Assembly: GCA_016222825.1 (NCBI GenBank)
Contig: JACRQF010000019.1
Location: 124,001 to 188,000, forward strand
Length of the DNA stretch: 64,000 nt
Reading direction: 5' to 3'
DNA from: Verrucomicrobiota bacterium
GTDB lineage: Bacteria > Verrucomicrobiota > Verrucomicrobiia > CAIQCK01
The position numbers and the translations under genes were made by a program. Under the pieces are notes generated by a model. It saw only the letters and a program-made list of their open reading frames with translations. It did not search any database and was not told where the DNA came from. Below, piece after piece: positions 54,843 through 63,173 of the stretch (positions are counted from its first letter, which is position 1; each line of letters begins with the position of its first letter).

Positions 54843-57530
54843 ATGAAACAAGGAATCTGGCTTACCTGTCTGGCACTGTTCGGCGTGGCCACCGCAAGTT
54901 TTGGCGGCGTGGCCCCGAAACCAACAACATTCCACGTGGCACCGGCTGGCAACGACGCTAACGCCGGCACCGAGGCGAAACCGTTCGCAACGCTGGAACG
55001 GGCGCGTGACGCTGTCCGCCAATCCAAAATCCAGAATCCAAAATCCAAGATCGAAGTCCTCGTCCGGCGCGGCACCTACGCGCTGCCGCAGACGCTCAAG
55101 CTAGACGCGCGTGACAACGGCGTCACCTGGCAGGCATGGAAGAACGAGAAGCCGTTGCTCATCGGCGGCAAGACCGTCGGCGGATTCGAGCCGTGGAAGG
55201 GCGACATCCTCAAAGCGAACGTCGGCGCGCAAGGCGTGACGAACGCGTTCCGCCAGCTTTTCTTCGATGGCAAGCGGATGCATCTGGCGCGCTATCCGAA
55301 CTTCGACCCGAAGAATCCCTACGGCGGCGGCTGGGCTTACGCCGACGGCAAGCCGTGGCCGATGTATGCCGAAATCCCCGGTGAAGACCGGCGCACGCTA
55401 CAATATAAGACCAGCGACGCGCGGCAGTGGGCGCGGCCGGAGGATGGCGAGGTGTTCGTGTTCGCGCGCTACAACTGGTGGAACGACATCGTCCGCATCA
55501 AGAGCATTGACCGCGACTCACGCACGATCACGCTCACAGGTAACTGTTCCTACCCGATCCGCACCTTCGACCGCTACTACGTGCGCGGCTTGTTGGAGGA
55601 ACTCGACGCGCCGGGCGAGTGGTATCTCGACAAGAAGGAGAAGACGCTCTACTTCTGGCCGCCCGCGCCGCTGAAGAAGCGCGAGGTTTACGCGCCAACG
55701 ATGCGCACGATCCTCGACCTTGGTCCCGGCACGGCCAACGTCACCTTCCGAGGCTTCATAATCGAGTGTTGCGAAGGCACCGCCATCACGCTCAAGGACA
55801 CCACCAACTGCGTCATCGCGGCCAGCGTCATCCGCAACGTCGGCGATTACCACGGCAGCGGCGTCTCCATCAGCGGCGGTAAGGACAACGGCGTCGTTGG
55901 CTGCGACATCCACGACACCGGCAGCAGCGGCGTCTCGCTCAGCGGCGGCGACCGCATCACGCTCACGCCCGCGAACAACTATGCCGACAACAACTACATC
56001 CACCACGTCGGCGTGTTCTACAAGCAGGGCGTCGGCGTTGGAATGAGCGGCTGCGGCAACCGCGCCTCGCACAACCTCATCCACGACGGCCCGCGCATGG
56101 GCATCATGTTCGCTGGAAACAACCTCGTCATCGAATACAACCATATCCGCCACATGAACCTCGAAACCGAGGACACCGGCGCGGTCTATACCGGCGGGCG
56201 CGACTGGATCGGCTCGCGCGGCTCGGTCATCCGCTACAACTACTTCCACGACATGCTCGGCTACGGCCACGACGAAAAGGGCCGCTGGTTCTCGCCGCAC
56301 TTCGCGTGGGGCGTTTATCTCGACGACAACACCGGCGGCGTGGACGTCATCGGCAACATCGTCGCGCGTTGTTCGCGGGCGAGCATCCACCTTCACAATG
56401 GCCGCGACAACGTCGTCGAGAACAATGTCTTCGTGGACGGCCGGCTCGTGCAGGTGGAATACAGCGGCTGGACCGACAAGCATCGTTACTGGACCAACCA
56501 CCTGCCCTCGATGATCAAAGGTTACGAGTCCGTCGCAAGCCAACCGGCGTGGAAGAACATGCGCAACATGCAGACGCACCCGACACAGGCTGTGTTGCCC
56601 GACCACACCATCATGAGCGGCAACGTGCTCAAGCGGAACATCATTGCCTGGCGTGACCCGAAGCCGAAACTCTACGGCATGCGCAATGTCGCGTTCGACA
56701 GGAACGAGTGCGACTACAACCTCCTCTGGCATTACGGCCAGCCGATGGTCACTGGCATCCAGAAGATCAAGGAAGCCAGCGGCCCGAATCTCGCGCCGAA
56801 TGCCGGCTTCGAGGAGAGCGAGCTGACTGGCTGGAAATGGCAGGTGAAGCCGGCTGACTCGAAGGCTGTGCTCGACGCAAACGTAAAGTTCTCCGGCAAG
56901 CAATCGCTACGCATTGAAGGTCGCGGCACCGCCAAGGATTCCAGCGGCCGCGAGTTGTGCCCGAACTTTGTCAGTGGCGAGATCAACGCGAAGACCGGTC
57001 AGTTCTACCGCCTCAGCGCGCGCATCAAGGCTGCCGCGCCGGACACGAAGATCGCGCTGATGGCGCAGAGCTACATAGACAAAGTCTATTTCTGGGCCAA
57101 GGACACCTCGACGACCGCCGGCACGGATTGGAAGGAATACGAGGTCATCTTCAAGTTCCCCGCGCCGGGCGACCGAGATTACAGGGAACAGATGAAGTCC
57201 TTCCGCGTCCGGCTCGATGTGCGCCAGTCCGCCGGCACGATCTGGGTGGACGACGTGACCGTGCGCGAGGCCGTTGCGATGGACGAGTGGGCCTCGTGGC
57301 AAGCCGCCGGCAACGACACACACTCACTCGTGGCCGACCCGCTCTTCGTCAACGCGAAGAAGGACGACTACCGCCTCAGGAAAAACTCGCCCGCGTTCAA
57401 GCTCGGCTTCAAGCCGATCCCCGTCGAGAAAATCGGCCCCTACAAGTCGCCGCTGCGCGCAAGCTGGCCGATCAAGGAAGCCGAAGGCGCGCGAGAGCAT
57501 CCGCTGGTGAGCCAGACCGAGAACCCATGA
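54843..57530 (+). CDS. Secreted right-handed beta-helix protein with CBM-like C-terminus
   Basis: 895 residues. The signal peptide is LFGVATASFG. The middle (about 300-600) is parallel beta-helix repeats (SVIRNVGDYHGSGVSIS, NYIHHVG). A carbohydrate-binding-like domain (about 640-800; LAPNAGFEESELTGWKW) follows. The start at 54843 gives the signal peptide. An AT-rich heptamer array (55021-55048) lies inside it. Its stop overlaps the next start. Confidence 0.75.
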   Translation: MKQGIWLTCLALFGVATASFGGVAPKPTTFHVAPAGNDANAGTEAKPFATLERARDAVRQSKIQNPKSKIEVLVRRGTYALPQTLKLDARDNGVTWQAWKNEKPLLIGGKTVGGFEPWKGDILKANVGAQGVTNAFRQLFFDGKRMHLARYPNFDPKNPYGGGWAYADGKPWPMYAEIPGEDRRTLQYKTSDARQWARPEDGEVFVFARYNWWNDIVRIKSIDRDSRTITLTGNCSYPIRTFDRYYVRGLLEELDAPGEWYLDKKEKTLYFWPPAPLKKREVYAPTMRTILDLGPGTANVTFRGFIIECCEGTAITLKDTTNCVIAASVIRNVGDYHGSGVSISGGKDNGVVGCDIHDTGSSGVSLSGGDRITLTPANNYADNNYIHHVGVFYKQGVGVGMSGCGNRASHNLIHDGPRMGIMFAGNNLVIEYNHIRHMNLETEDTGAVYTGGRDWIGSRGSVIRYNYFHDMLGYGHDEKGRWFSPHFAWGVYLDDNTGGVDVIGNIVARCSRASIHLHNGRDNVVENNVFVDGRLVQVEYSGWTDKHRYWTNHLPSMIKGYESVASQPAWKNMRNMQTHPTQAVLPDHTIMSGNVLKRNIIAWRDPKPKLYGMRNVAFDRNECDYNLLWHYGQPMVTGIQKIKEASGPNLAPNAGFEESELTGWKWQVKPADSKAVLDANVKFSGKQSLRIEGRGTAKDSSGRELCPNFVSGEINAKTGQFYRLSARIKAAAPDTKIALMAQSYIDKVYFWAKDTSTTAGTDWKEYEVIFKFPAPGDRDYREQMKSFRVRLDVRQSAGTIWVDDVTVREAVAMDEWASWQAAGNDTHSLVADPLFVNAKKDDYRLRKNSPAFKLGFKPIPVEKIGPYKSPLRASWPIKEAEGAREHPLVSQTENP
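55021..55048. repeat. Heptamer array inside the beta-helix gene
   Basis: Four AT-rich seven-base units (aatccaa, aatccag, aatccaa, aatccaa) within the reading frame, encoding KIQNPKSKI near residue 60. The same type of array is found between atpD and atpC. Confidence 0.7.
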
Positions 57531-58873
57531 GCCGTAACACTGTCGTTGCCGCTGCCCTTTGTGCCTTCGCGATCCGCGTCGCATCGGCTGAACCGCTGAT
57601 GGTCGCTCAGGACGGCAGTGGACAGTTCAACGGAAACGATCACCAGCCGATTCAGGCCGCGATTGACCAGGCTGCGAAGCAAGGCGGCGGCGAGGTCATC
57701 ATCGCCAAGGGCGATTACCTTATCGGCACGAGCCTGAAGATCGGCGCGGCGACGAATCTCACCATTCGCGGCCAGTCGGGCACGGTGCTGCGATTGCCGC
57801 CGCTACCGCACGCGCAGTCGGTCGAGGCCGCACTCGCCGGCGCGACCTCGCTGCGTGTGGACCGCGTCGAAGGTTTCACGATGGGGATGCAGTTGCACTT
57901 CGTGGCACCGGGCAAGGTTCATCCCTTCACCGGCAAGCCGGCGCCATATTTTCTCGCGACCGTGGCGCGCGTGGAGCCGGGGCGGTTGGAGTTCAAAGCA
58001 CCCCTGGAGTTCCCCGCGCCCGCCGGGACACGGCTTTATCGCGAGAAAGCGCCGAACATCTTCCGCATCCAAGGCTCGGCCGCGAACATCGTCATTGAGC
58101 GGCTGACTCTCAACGGCGGCCGTCGCGCGGACGATCCAAAACTCTCCGGCCATGTCATTGGCTGTGGCGTGCTCGCCGAAGGCCCCTACAGCTACGAGCG
58201 CGGACCGATCGGCCCTCCGGTTCAGCGGCTCGTCGTGCGTGACTGCGTCATACGGTGTTGTTATGGCCGCGGCGTGGCGATGTATTCCGTGACCGAGGGC
58301 GTGGTGGAACGTTGCACGATCGAGGAGACGGTGGACGAAGCGATCGACTTCGACCATTTCGCCGTTGGCTGCCGCGCGGTGGGCAACACCGTCACCGGCT
58401 GCCGCGTGGGCGTGGAGATGAACGACGCCAACAACTGCCTCGTGCGAGGCAACCGGTTCGAGTCTTGCGACGCCGGCATCAACCTCTGGCGCTGGTGCCG
58501 CCAGCCAGAGTTGAACGTCCGCAACCAGGTTCTCGAAAACCAGTTTCTCAACACGCGCGGCTCCGCGATCCTCATTCGCCCTAACTCCGCTTCCAACGAT
58601 ATTTCCGGCAACATCGTCCGTGGTTCTGGCAGCGTCGGCATCATCCTGGAAGGCTCGCACCAGACGCTGGCGGAGAACACAGTCACCGGTTCAGCGAAAG
58701 AAGCCATCCGCGTCAATGGTGATGACAACATCGTCCGCGGCAACCGTTGCCGCGACAACAACACCGCCAAGCCGGGACAGGGCGAAGCCATCCGTGTCAC
58801 CGGTGACCGTAACCGCGTCAACGACAACATCGTCACTCCGAGGCCCGGCACTACCAGCAGAAAGAAATCATGA
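57527..58873 (+). CDS. Secreted right-handed beta-helix protein 2
   Basis: 448 residues, ATG overlapping the previous stop. The signal peptide (VVAAALCAFAIRVASA) is followed by a pectate-lyase-3-like beta-helix: PIQAAIDQAAKQGGGEVII, then repeats like NCLVRGNRFESCDAGI. It is likely to be a companion of the beta-helix protein upstream. Confidence 0.75.
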   Translation: MSRNTVVAAALCAFAIRVASAEPLMVAQDGSGQFNGNDHQPIQAAIDQAAKQGGGEVIIAKGDYLIGTSLKIGAATNLTIRGQSGTVLRLPPLPHAQSVEAALAGATSLRVDRVEGFTMGMQLHFVAPGKVHPFTGKPAPYFLATVARVEPGRLEFKAPLEFPAPAGTRLYREKAPNIFRIQGSAANIVIERLTLNGGRRADDPKLSGHVIGCGVLAEGPYSYERGPIGPPVQRLVVRDCVIRCCYGRGVAMYSVTEGVVERCTIEETVDEAIDFDHFAVGCRAVGNTVTGCRVGVEMNDANNCLVRGNRFESCDAGINLWRWCRQPELNVRNQVLENQFLNTRGSAILIRPNSASNDISGNIVRGSGSVGIILEGSHQTLAENTVTGSAKEAIRVNGDDNIVRGNRCRDNNTAKPGQGEAIRVTGDRNRVNDNIVTPRPGTTSRKKS

Positions 58874-59739
58874 AACACATCGCACTCATTACCATCGTGT
58901 TCACTCTCGCAACTTGCGGGCTTGCTGCTGCGGCAGCAGAAGGCGTCCGCATCGAGAAGGACGTGGATTACCTCGGTGCCGATCGGAAAGAGAAAGCCGA
59001 CCTCTACCTACCGGCGGAGGTTCCGAAGGGACGGCGTTGCCCCGGCGTCGTCATCATCCACGGCGGCGGCTGGTCCGGCGGCGACAAGGGCGCAGCCCGC
59101 GAGATCAACATCGGCACGACGCTGGCGCTGAATGGCTACGTTGGCATGAGCATCAACTACGTTCTCGCGACCAAAGACAGCACCACCGCCACGTGGCCGC
59201 AGAACCTTCACGACTGCAAGACCGCCGTCCGCTGGCTCCGCAAGAACGCCGAGCGGCTCCATCTCGACCCGGACCACATCGGCGTCATCGGCGGCTCCGC
59301 GGGCGGACATCTGGCCGCGATGGTGGCAGTGACCAGTCCGGAGTCGGGCTTGGACCCGGCCGGGCCTTACGGGGAGTTCTCGTGCCGCGTGCAGGCGGGA
59401 GTGGACCTCTACGGGCCGACGCTGTGGTTTGCGTCGCGGGACCTGGCGATGTTCCGGAAGAAACGAAGCGAAGCGCCGGAGCTGTATCGCCAGGCCACAC
59501 CGATGACGCACGCGAACAAGAACAACCCGCCCATCCTCATCCTCCACGGCACGGCGGACGGAACCGTGCCCGTCGCGGACTCCGAGGCATTCGCCGCCGC
59601 GCTGAAGAAGGCGGGCGCCGAACACCAGCTCGTAATTGTCGAGGGTGGGCCGCACTCCTTTCATCTCCAGCCGAAGCAGCAAGATCTGCGTCCCCTCGTG
59701 CTTGGGTTCTTCGACAGAAACTTGAAGAAAGGCAAGTAA
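58870..59739 (+). CDS. Secreted alpha/beta-hydrolase (carbohydrate esterase-like)
   Basis: 289 residues. The ATG overlaps the preceding stop. A signal peptide (IVFTLATCGLAAAAA) precedes the lipase-type oxyanion motif IIHGGGW, nucleophile elbow GGSAGGHLA (about 140), Asp in GTADGTVPV and His in GGPHSFHL. It may remove acyl groups from the glycan degraded by its neighbours. This is the end of the cluster. Confidence 0.85.
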   Translation: MKHIALITIVFTLATCGLAAAAAEGVRIEKDVDYLGADRKEKADLYLPAEVPKGRRCPGVVIIHGGGWSGGDKGAAREINIGTTLALNGYVGMSINYVLATKDSTTATWPQNLHDCKTAVRWLRKNAERLHLDPDHIGVIGGSAGGHLAAMVAVTSPESGLDPAGPYGEFSCRVQAGVDLYGPTLWFASRDLAMFRKKRSEAPELYRQATPMTHANKNNPPILILHGTADGTVPVADSEAFAAALKKAGAEHQLVIVEGGPHSFHLQPKQQDLRPLVLGFFDRNLKKGK

Positions 59740-59774
59740 GCAGCCGCGCCTCTTCGCGAGGACGGCAGCCCGGC

Positions 59775-60320
59775 TCAGAGTTCCGCCATCGCTTCGGCAA
59801 ACGCAGCGAAAGTCTTCTCGTCGAACAGGCAGAAGATGACGCGCTCCAAACCGGTCGGGCCGGCGAGATGCTGGGCGGCGGCCGCCAGGAGAATGCGTGC
59901 GGCTCGGTCGAGCGGGAACCTGTAGATGCCTGTGGAGATCGCCGGCAGAGCGACGGATTTCAATTTCTTCTCGTCGGCCAGCTTCAGCGAGGACAGGCAG
60001 GCGCGGCGGAGCTTGGCGTCCTCGTCGCCGTCGCCCCAAACCGGGCCGGCAGTGTGAATGACGAACTTCGCCGGGAGCTTGCCGCCACTGGTGATGACCG
60101 CCTCGCCGGTTTCCAGCGGCCGGCCGCGGGCAGCTATGATGCGGTCGCTTTCCTCCTGAATGACCACGCCGCCTTTGCGGACGATGGCCCACGCCACACC
60201 GCCGCCGTGCTGGAGGTGGACGTTGGCAGCATTGACGATGGCGTCCACGGCGAGCGCGGTGATGTCGCCGCGCTGGAGTTCGAGCGTGCCGCGGCCGATC
60301 TTCTTGACGGTGGCGTTCAT
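59775..60320 (-). CDS. Macro-domain ADP-ribose-binding protein
   Basis: 181 residues. GDITALAVDAIVNAAN (about 19) and ALPAISTGIYRFP (about 127) are the binding-loop signatures of macro domains that remove or bind O-acetyl-ADP-ribose. No ADP-ribosyltransferase gene is adjacent. Confidence 0.9.
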   Translation of the reverse strand: MNATVKKIGRGTLELQRGDITALAVDAIVNAANVHLQHGGGVAWAIVRKGGVVIQEESDRIIAARGRPLETGEAVITSGGKLPAKFVIHTAGPVWGDGDEDAKLRRACLSSLKLADEKKLKSVALPAISTGIYRFPLDRAARILLAAAAQHLAGPTGLERVIFCLFDEKTFAAFAEAMAEL

Positions 60321-60368
60321 GGCGTTTCCTTGCGCGCGAGCACGTCGTGTCCGGACGACAAAGCCGGC

Positions 60369-60806
60369 CTATTGGGTGACGGTGCCACCGGCTTTCGGCT
60401 TCCCTTTCGCGCCGCCTTTGCCGCGGGCGGCGGGCTTGGGCATTGCTTCGTCGAACTTCTTCTTCTGCTCGTCGGTCAACACGGCCCGGATGCCGTCCAT
60501 CAGTTCCTGGCGCTTCTCCGCAAGGCCCTTCACGGCTTGTCTCCGTTTGGCGGGGTCGTTGTCCTTCCTCCCCGCCTTCAGTTCTTCCTGACTGGCCCGC
60601 ACGTAGTCGTTGAACTTGGTCTTGCACTCTTCGATCTTGGTCTTCTGCTGCGCGGTCAGTTCCAGCTTGGCGAGGGCCTCCTCGACGGGTCCCAACGCGC
60701 CGGCGCGCCGGCCGCCCGCCCCCTTCTCCTTGCCAAGCGCGAATGACGGCGCTGCGAGCACGAGCGCGCAGCCCAAAACCAGCATTCTCAGAACCGATGT
60801 TCTCAT
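60369..60806 (-). CDS. Spy/CpxP-like helical protein
   Basis: 145 residues with a signal peptide (VLGCALVLAAPSFA), a helical core with LELTAQQKTKIEECK (about 48) and VLTDEQKKKFDEAM, and a basic Gly/Lys-rich C-terminus. These LTxxQ motifs are those of Spy-like periplasmic proteins. Confidence 0.65.
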   Translation of the reverse strand: MRTSVLRMLVLGCALVLAAPSFALGKEKGAGGRRAGALGPVEEALAKLELTAQQKTKIEECKTKFNDYVRASQEELKAGRKDNDPAKRRQAVKGLAEKRQELMDGIRAVLTDEQKKKFDEAMPKPAARGKGGAKGKPKAGGTVTQ

Positions 60807-60883
60807 AGATAATGTCTCCCGGTTGTCTCCAAGGAATCCGCCCGGCCATTTTGCCGGTGTGGGAAGATGAACACCAGCCTCTT

Positions 60884-60914
60884 TGCAAAGTTGCAGAGCT
60901 GCAAAGTTGCGCGC
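60884..60914. repeat. Short tandem repeat upstream of rsmA
   Basis: Three to four copies of an eight-base unit close to ttgcaaag (ttgcaaag, ttgcagag, ctgcaaag, ttgcgcgc) in the gap between two divergent genes. Coordinates are approximate. Confidence 0.5.
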
Positions 60915-60956
60915 GCCGGCTTGCGCCCGGACGCCGGTTGGTGAATCATCCTCCTA

Positions 60957-61805
60957 ATGACACCGAACGAAACGCGCGCCGCGCTGGAACAGTTGGCGCT
61001 GCAACCCAGCAAGGCACTCGGCCAGAATTTCCTGGCGGACCGGAACATCGCCTATCTCATCGTGGACGCCGCGGGCTTGCACGACGACGACACCGTGCTG
61101 GAGATTGGCCCCGGCCTCGGCGCGCTCACGGAGTTGCTGCTGGAGCTCGCCCGCCGCGTCGTTGCCGTCGAGAAGGACGGGCGGCTCTTCGAGTTTCTCC
61201 GCGAACGCTTTGGCCGCCGCCAGAAGTTGCAACTGGTCCACGCCGACGCGCTGGAGTTCGACTTCGCGCCGGTTGCGCCGTTCAAGGTCGTGGCCAACCT
61301 TCCCTACTCTGTCGCGACGCCGCTCCTGCAACGGCTCGTGGACTCGCCCGCGCGGCCCCGGCGCATGGTGCTCACCGTGCAACGCGAGGTCGCCGACCGG
61401 CTCACCGCCCAACCGCGCTCGAAGGATTACGGCGCGTTGACGCTCTACACGCAGCTTTACTATGAAGTGCGCCGCGAACACATCATCTCGCCGCGCTGTT
61501 TCATCCCGCCGCCGGCCGTCGAGTCCGCCGTCGTCTCGCTGCGGCTCGCGCCGCATCCGCTGCTGGAGCCAGCCCTCGAAGCGCCGTTCAAGGAACTGGT
61601 GCGCGCCGGCTTCGGCCAGCGCCGGAAAATGCTGCGCGGCGTGCTGCCGAAGCTGGCGACTGGCGTAACGGTCAATGCCGGAAGACTGGAAGCGGCGCTG
61701 AAACGTCTCGACTTGCTGCCGACCGCGCGCGGCGAGGAACTGAGCCTGGCGCAGTGGTTGTTGCTGACACGCGAACTGGTCGCGCCCGCGGCGGAACCGA
61801 AGTAG
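60957..61805 (+). CDS. rsmA: 16S rRNA dimethyladenosine transferase
   Basis: 282 residues; dimethylates A1518 and A1519 of 16S rRNA. ALGQNFLADRNIA, SAM motif VLEIGPGLGALTELL and catalytic motif NLPYSVATPLL are present, and length matches. Confidence 0.93.
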   Translation: MTPNETRAALEQLALQPSKALGQNFLADRNIAYLIVDAAGLHDDDTVLEIGPGLGALTELLLELARRVVAVEKDGRLFEFLRERFGRRQKLQLVHADALEFDFAPVAPFKVVANLPYSVATPLLQRLVDSPARPRRMVLTVQREVADRLTAQPRSKDYGALTLYTQLYYEVRREHIISPRCFIPPPAVESAVVSLRLAPHPLLEPALEAPFKELVRAGFGQRRKMLRGVLPKLATGVTVNAGRLEAALKRLDLLPTARGEELSLAQWLLLTRELVAPAAEPK

Positions 61806-61824
61806 AAGTCGCTCCATTACGTCC

Positions 61825-62349
61825 ATGACCACCGACAACCAGCAGGAGCTTTTCGACGTCGTCAATGCCAACGACGAAGTGGTCAGCCAAGCCACGCGCG
61901 GCGAGGTTCATCGCCGCGGCCTCATGCACCGCTCCGTCCACATCTTCGTGTTCAATTCCGACGGCCAGCTCTATCTCCAGAAACGCTCGCAGACGAAGGA
62001 CAAGTATCCCGGCTGCTACGACTCCTCCGCCTCCGGCCATCACGACGCCGGCGAAGACGCCGATACCTGCGCCTGCCGCGAACTGCGCGAAGAACTCGGC
62101 TTGGAAGGCGGGACGAGCCTGACGCGCCTCTTCAAGATTCCCGCGTGCGCCGAGACGGGTTGGGAGCACGTCACGTTCTACACGCTGCAAACGGACGCAC
62201 TGCCTCAGCCGAACCCGCGCGAGATCGAATCAGGGCGCTTCTTTACGCTTGCGGAGGTGCTGCAAATGATCGAGGCAGACGTGCGGCAGTTCGCGCCGGG
62301 TTTTCTCAGGGTGCTGCAGAAGTTCGGCGAGCAGATGGGAAAGGGATGA
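61825..62349 (+). CDS. NUDIX hydrolase
   Basis: 174 residues. The Nudix box is GHHDAGEDAD..CACRELREELGL (about 72-95), with the opening DVVNANDEVVSQATRGEVHR typical of the isopentenyl-isomerase/YfcD-like group. The substrate is unknown. It follows rsmA by 19 bases. Confidence 0.87.
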   Translation: MTTDNQQELFDVVNANDEVVSQATRGEVHRRGLMHRSVHIFVFNSDGQLYLQKRSQTKDKYPGCYDSSASGHHDAGEDADTCACRELREELGLEGGTSLTRLFKIPACAETGWEHVTFYTLQTDALPQPNPREIESGRFFTLAEVLQMIEADVRQFAPGFLRVLQKFGEQMGKG

Positions 62350-62368
62350 TGCCCGCAATTGCCGGCGG

Positions 62369-62515
62369 TCAGTTGGTCGGTCGCGTGTCGCGAATTAGAA
62401 TCTGCTTCGTGTTATAGGTCGGATCATTCTTGTCCACAGTTCCGCACCCGGCCAGCCCGACCAGCACTACCGCCGCCAGCATCCATCGCAACAAGATCGT
62501 CATGCTTCTCTTCAT
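62369..62515 (-). CDS. Tiny lipoprotein
   Basis: 48 residues with a lipobox: hydrophobic stretch WMLAAVVLVGLAGC (Cys at about residue 24) and then a short polar tail. A gga-type site is 6 bases upstream. It lies 29 bases after the Ig-like gene on the same strand. It was too short for usual ORF filters. No family recognised. Confidence 0.6.
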   Translation of the reverse strand: MKRSMTILLRWMLAAVVLVGLAGCGTVDKNDPTYNTKQILIRDTRPTN

Positions 62516-62544
62516 TCGTGGCTTTCCATTTCAGCGGTTCGATC

Positions 62545-63096
62545 TCACTGCCAGCGCGTGCCGGTGTAAGTCTTCCACTCTCCTTCGACAAACGGCCCCT
62601 TGGGCGCGCCGTCCTCTTTCAACGGCACGCGAATCCCCCGGCTGGGCGGCGGACTGCCAGCCACTTTTCCCGTGGGCGCTTCACCGATCAACAGCACCAG
62701 CGACTTTGAGAGAAGGCCGGGCGGCAGGGTGAACTTCAACTCCATTTCCGGCCCTGTCCGGCCCGGCGCCAGTTTCGACGGCGGCTCGTCCGGCTTCTCC
62801 GCCGCATAACGGTCCAGATGTGGCAAACCCTCGGCGTCGAGCAGCCAGAACGACCCCGGCCCCAGCCGCACGGGCGCGGTCCCGTCGTTGCGCAGGCGCA
62901 AATGAACCTTGAGCACCGCTTCTGTTTCCCTCGCGCCCAGCTCGCAGCGGATGATCTGGACCTTCAATCCCTCCAACACCGCCGCCGTCGGCGCGACGCT
63001 GCCACGCGGGATCGTCTTCCAATACGCCGCGAGCGCCACGCAGAAGAGCAGCGCCGCCGACATCGTGATGATCAAGACGCGAATCCGAATTGACAT
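62545..63096 (-). CDS. Membrane-anchored Ig-like protein
   Basis: 183 residues. One N-terminal transmembrane segment (about 7-25) is followed by a beta-sandwich domain with KVHLRLRNDGTAPVRLGPG (about 63). The function is unknown; it may be an envelope adaptor protein. Confidence 0.6.
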   Translation of the reverse strand: MSIRIRVLIITMSAALLFCVALAAYWKTIPRGSVAPTAAVLEGLKVQIIRCELGARETEAVLKVHLRLRNDGTAPVRLGPGSFWLLDAEGLPHLDRYAAEKPDEPPSKLAPGRTGPEMELKFTLPPGLLSKSLVLLIGEAPTGKVAGSPPPSRGIRVPLKEDGAPKGPFVEGEWKTYTGTRWQ

Positions 63097-63173
63097 ATTC
63101 GTAGCTTACCCCGCCTCCCGCCACTTGACGAGAGCTTTGACTGTCTTCGACGTTGCTCGGCGCGCGCGGCCGG

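Noticed and set aside
58620..60746. 708-codon plus-strand frame across the esterase and macro genes
   Set aside because: It runs through two good genes in a different frame or strand; no motifs.
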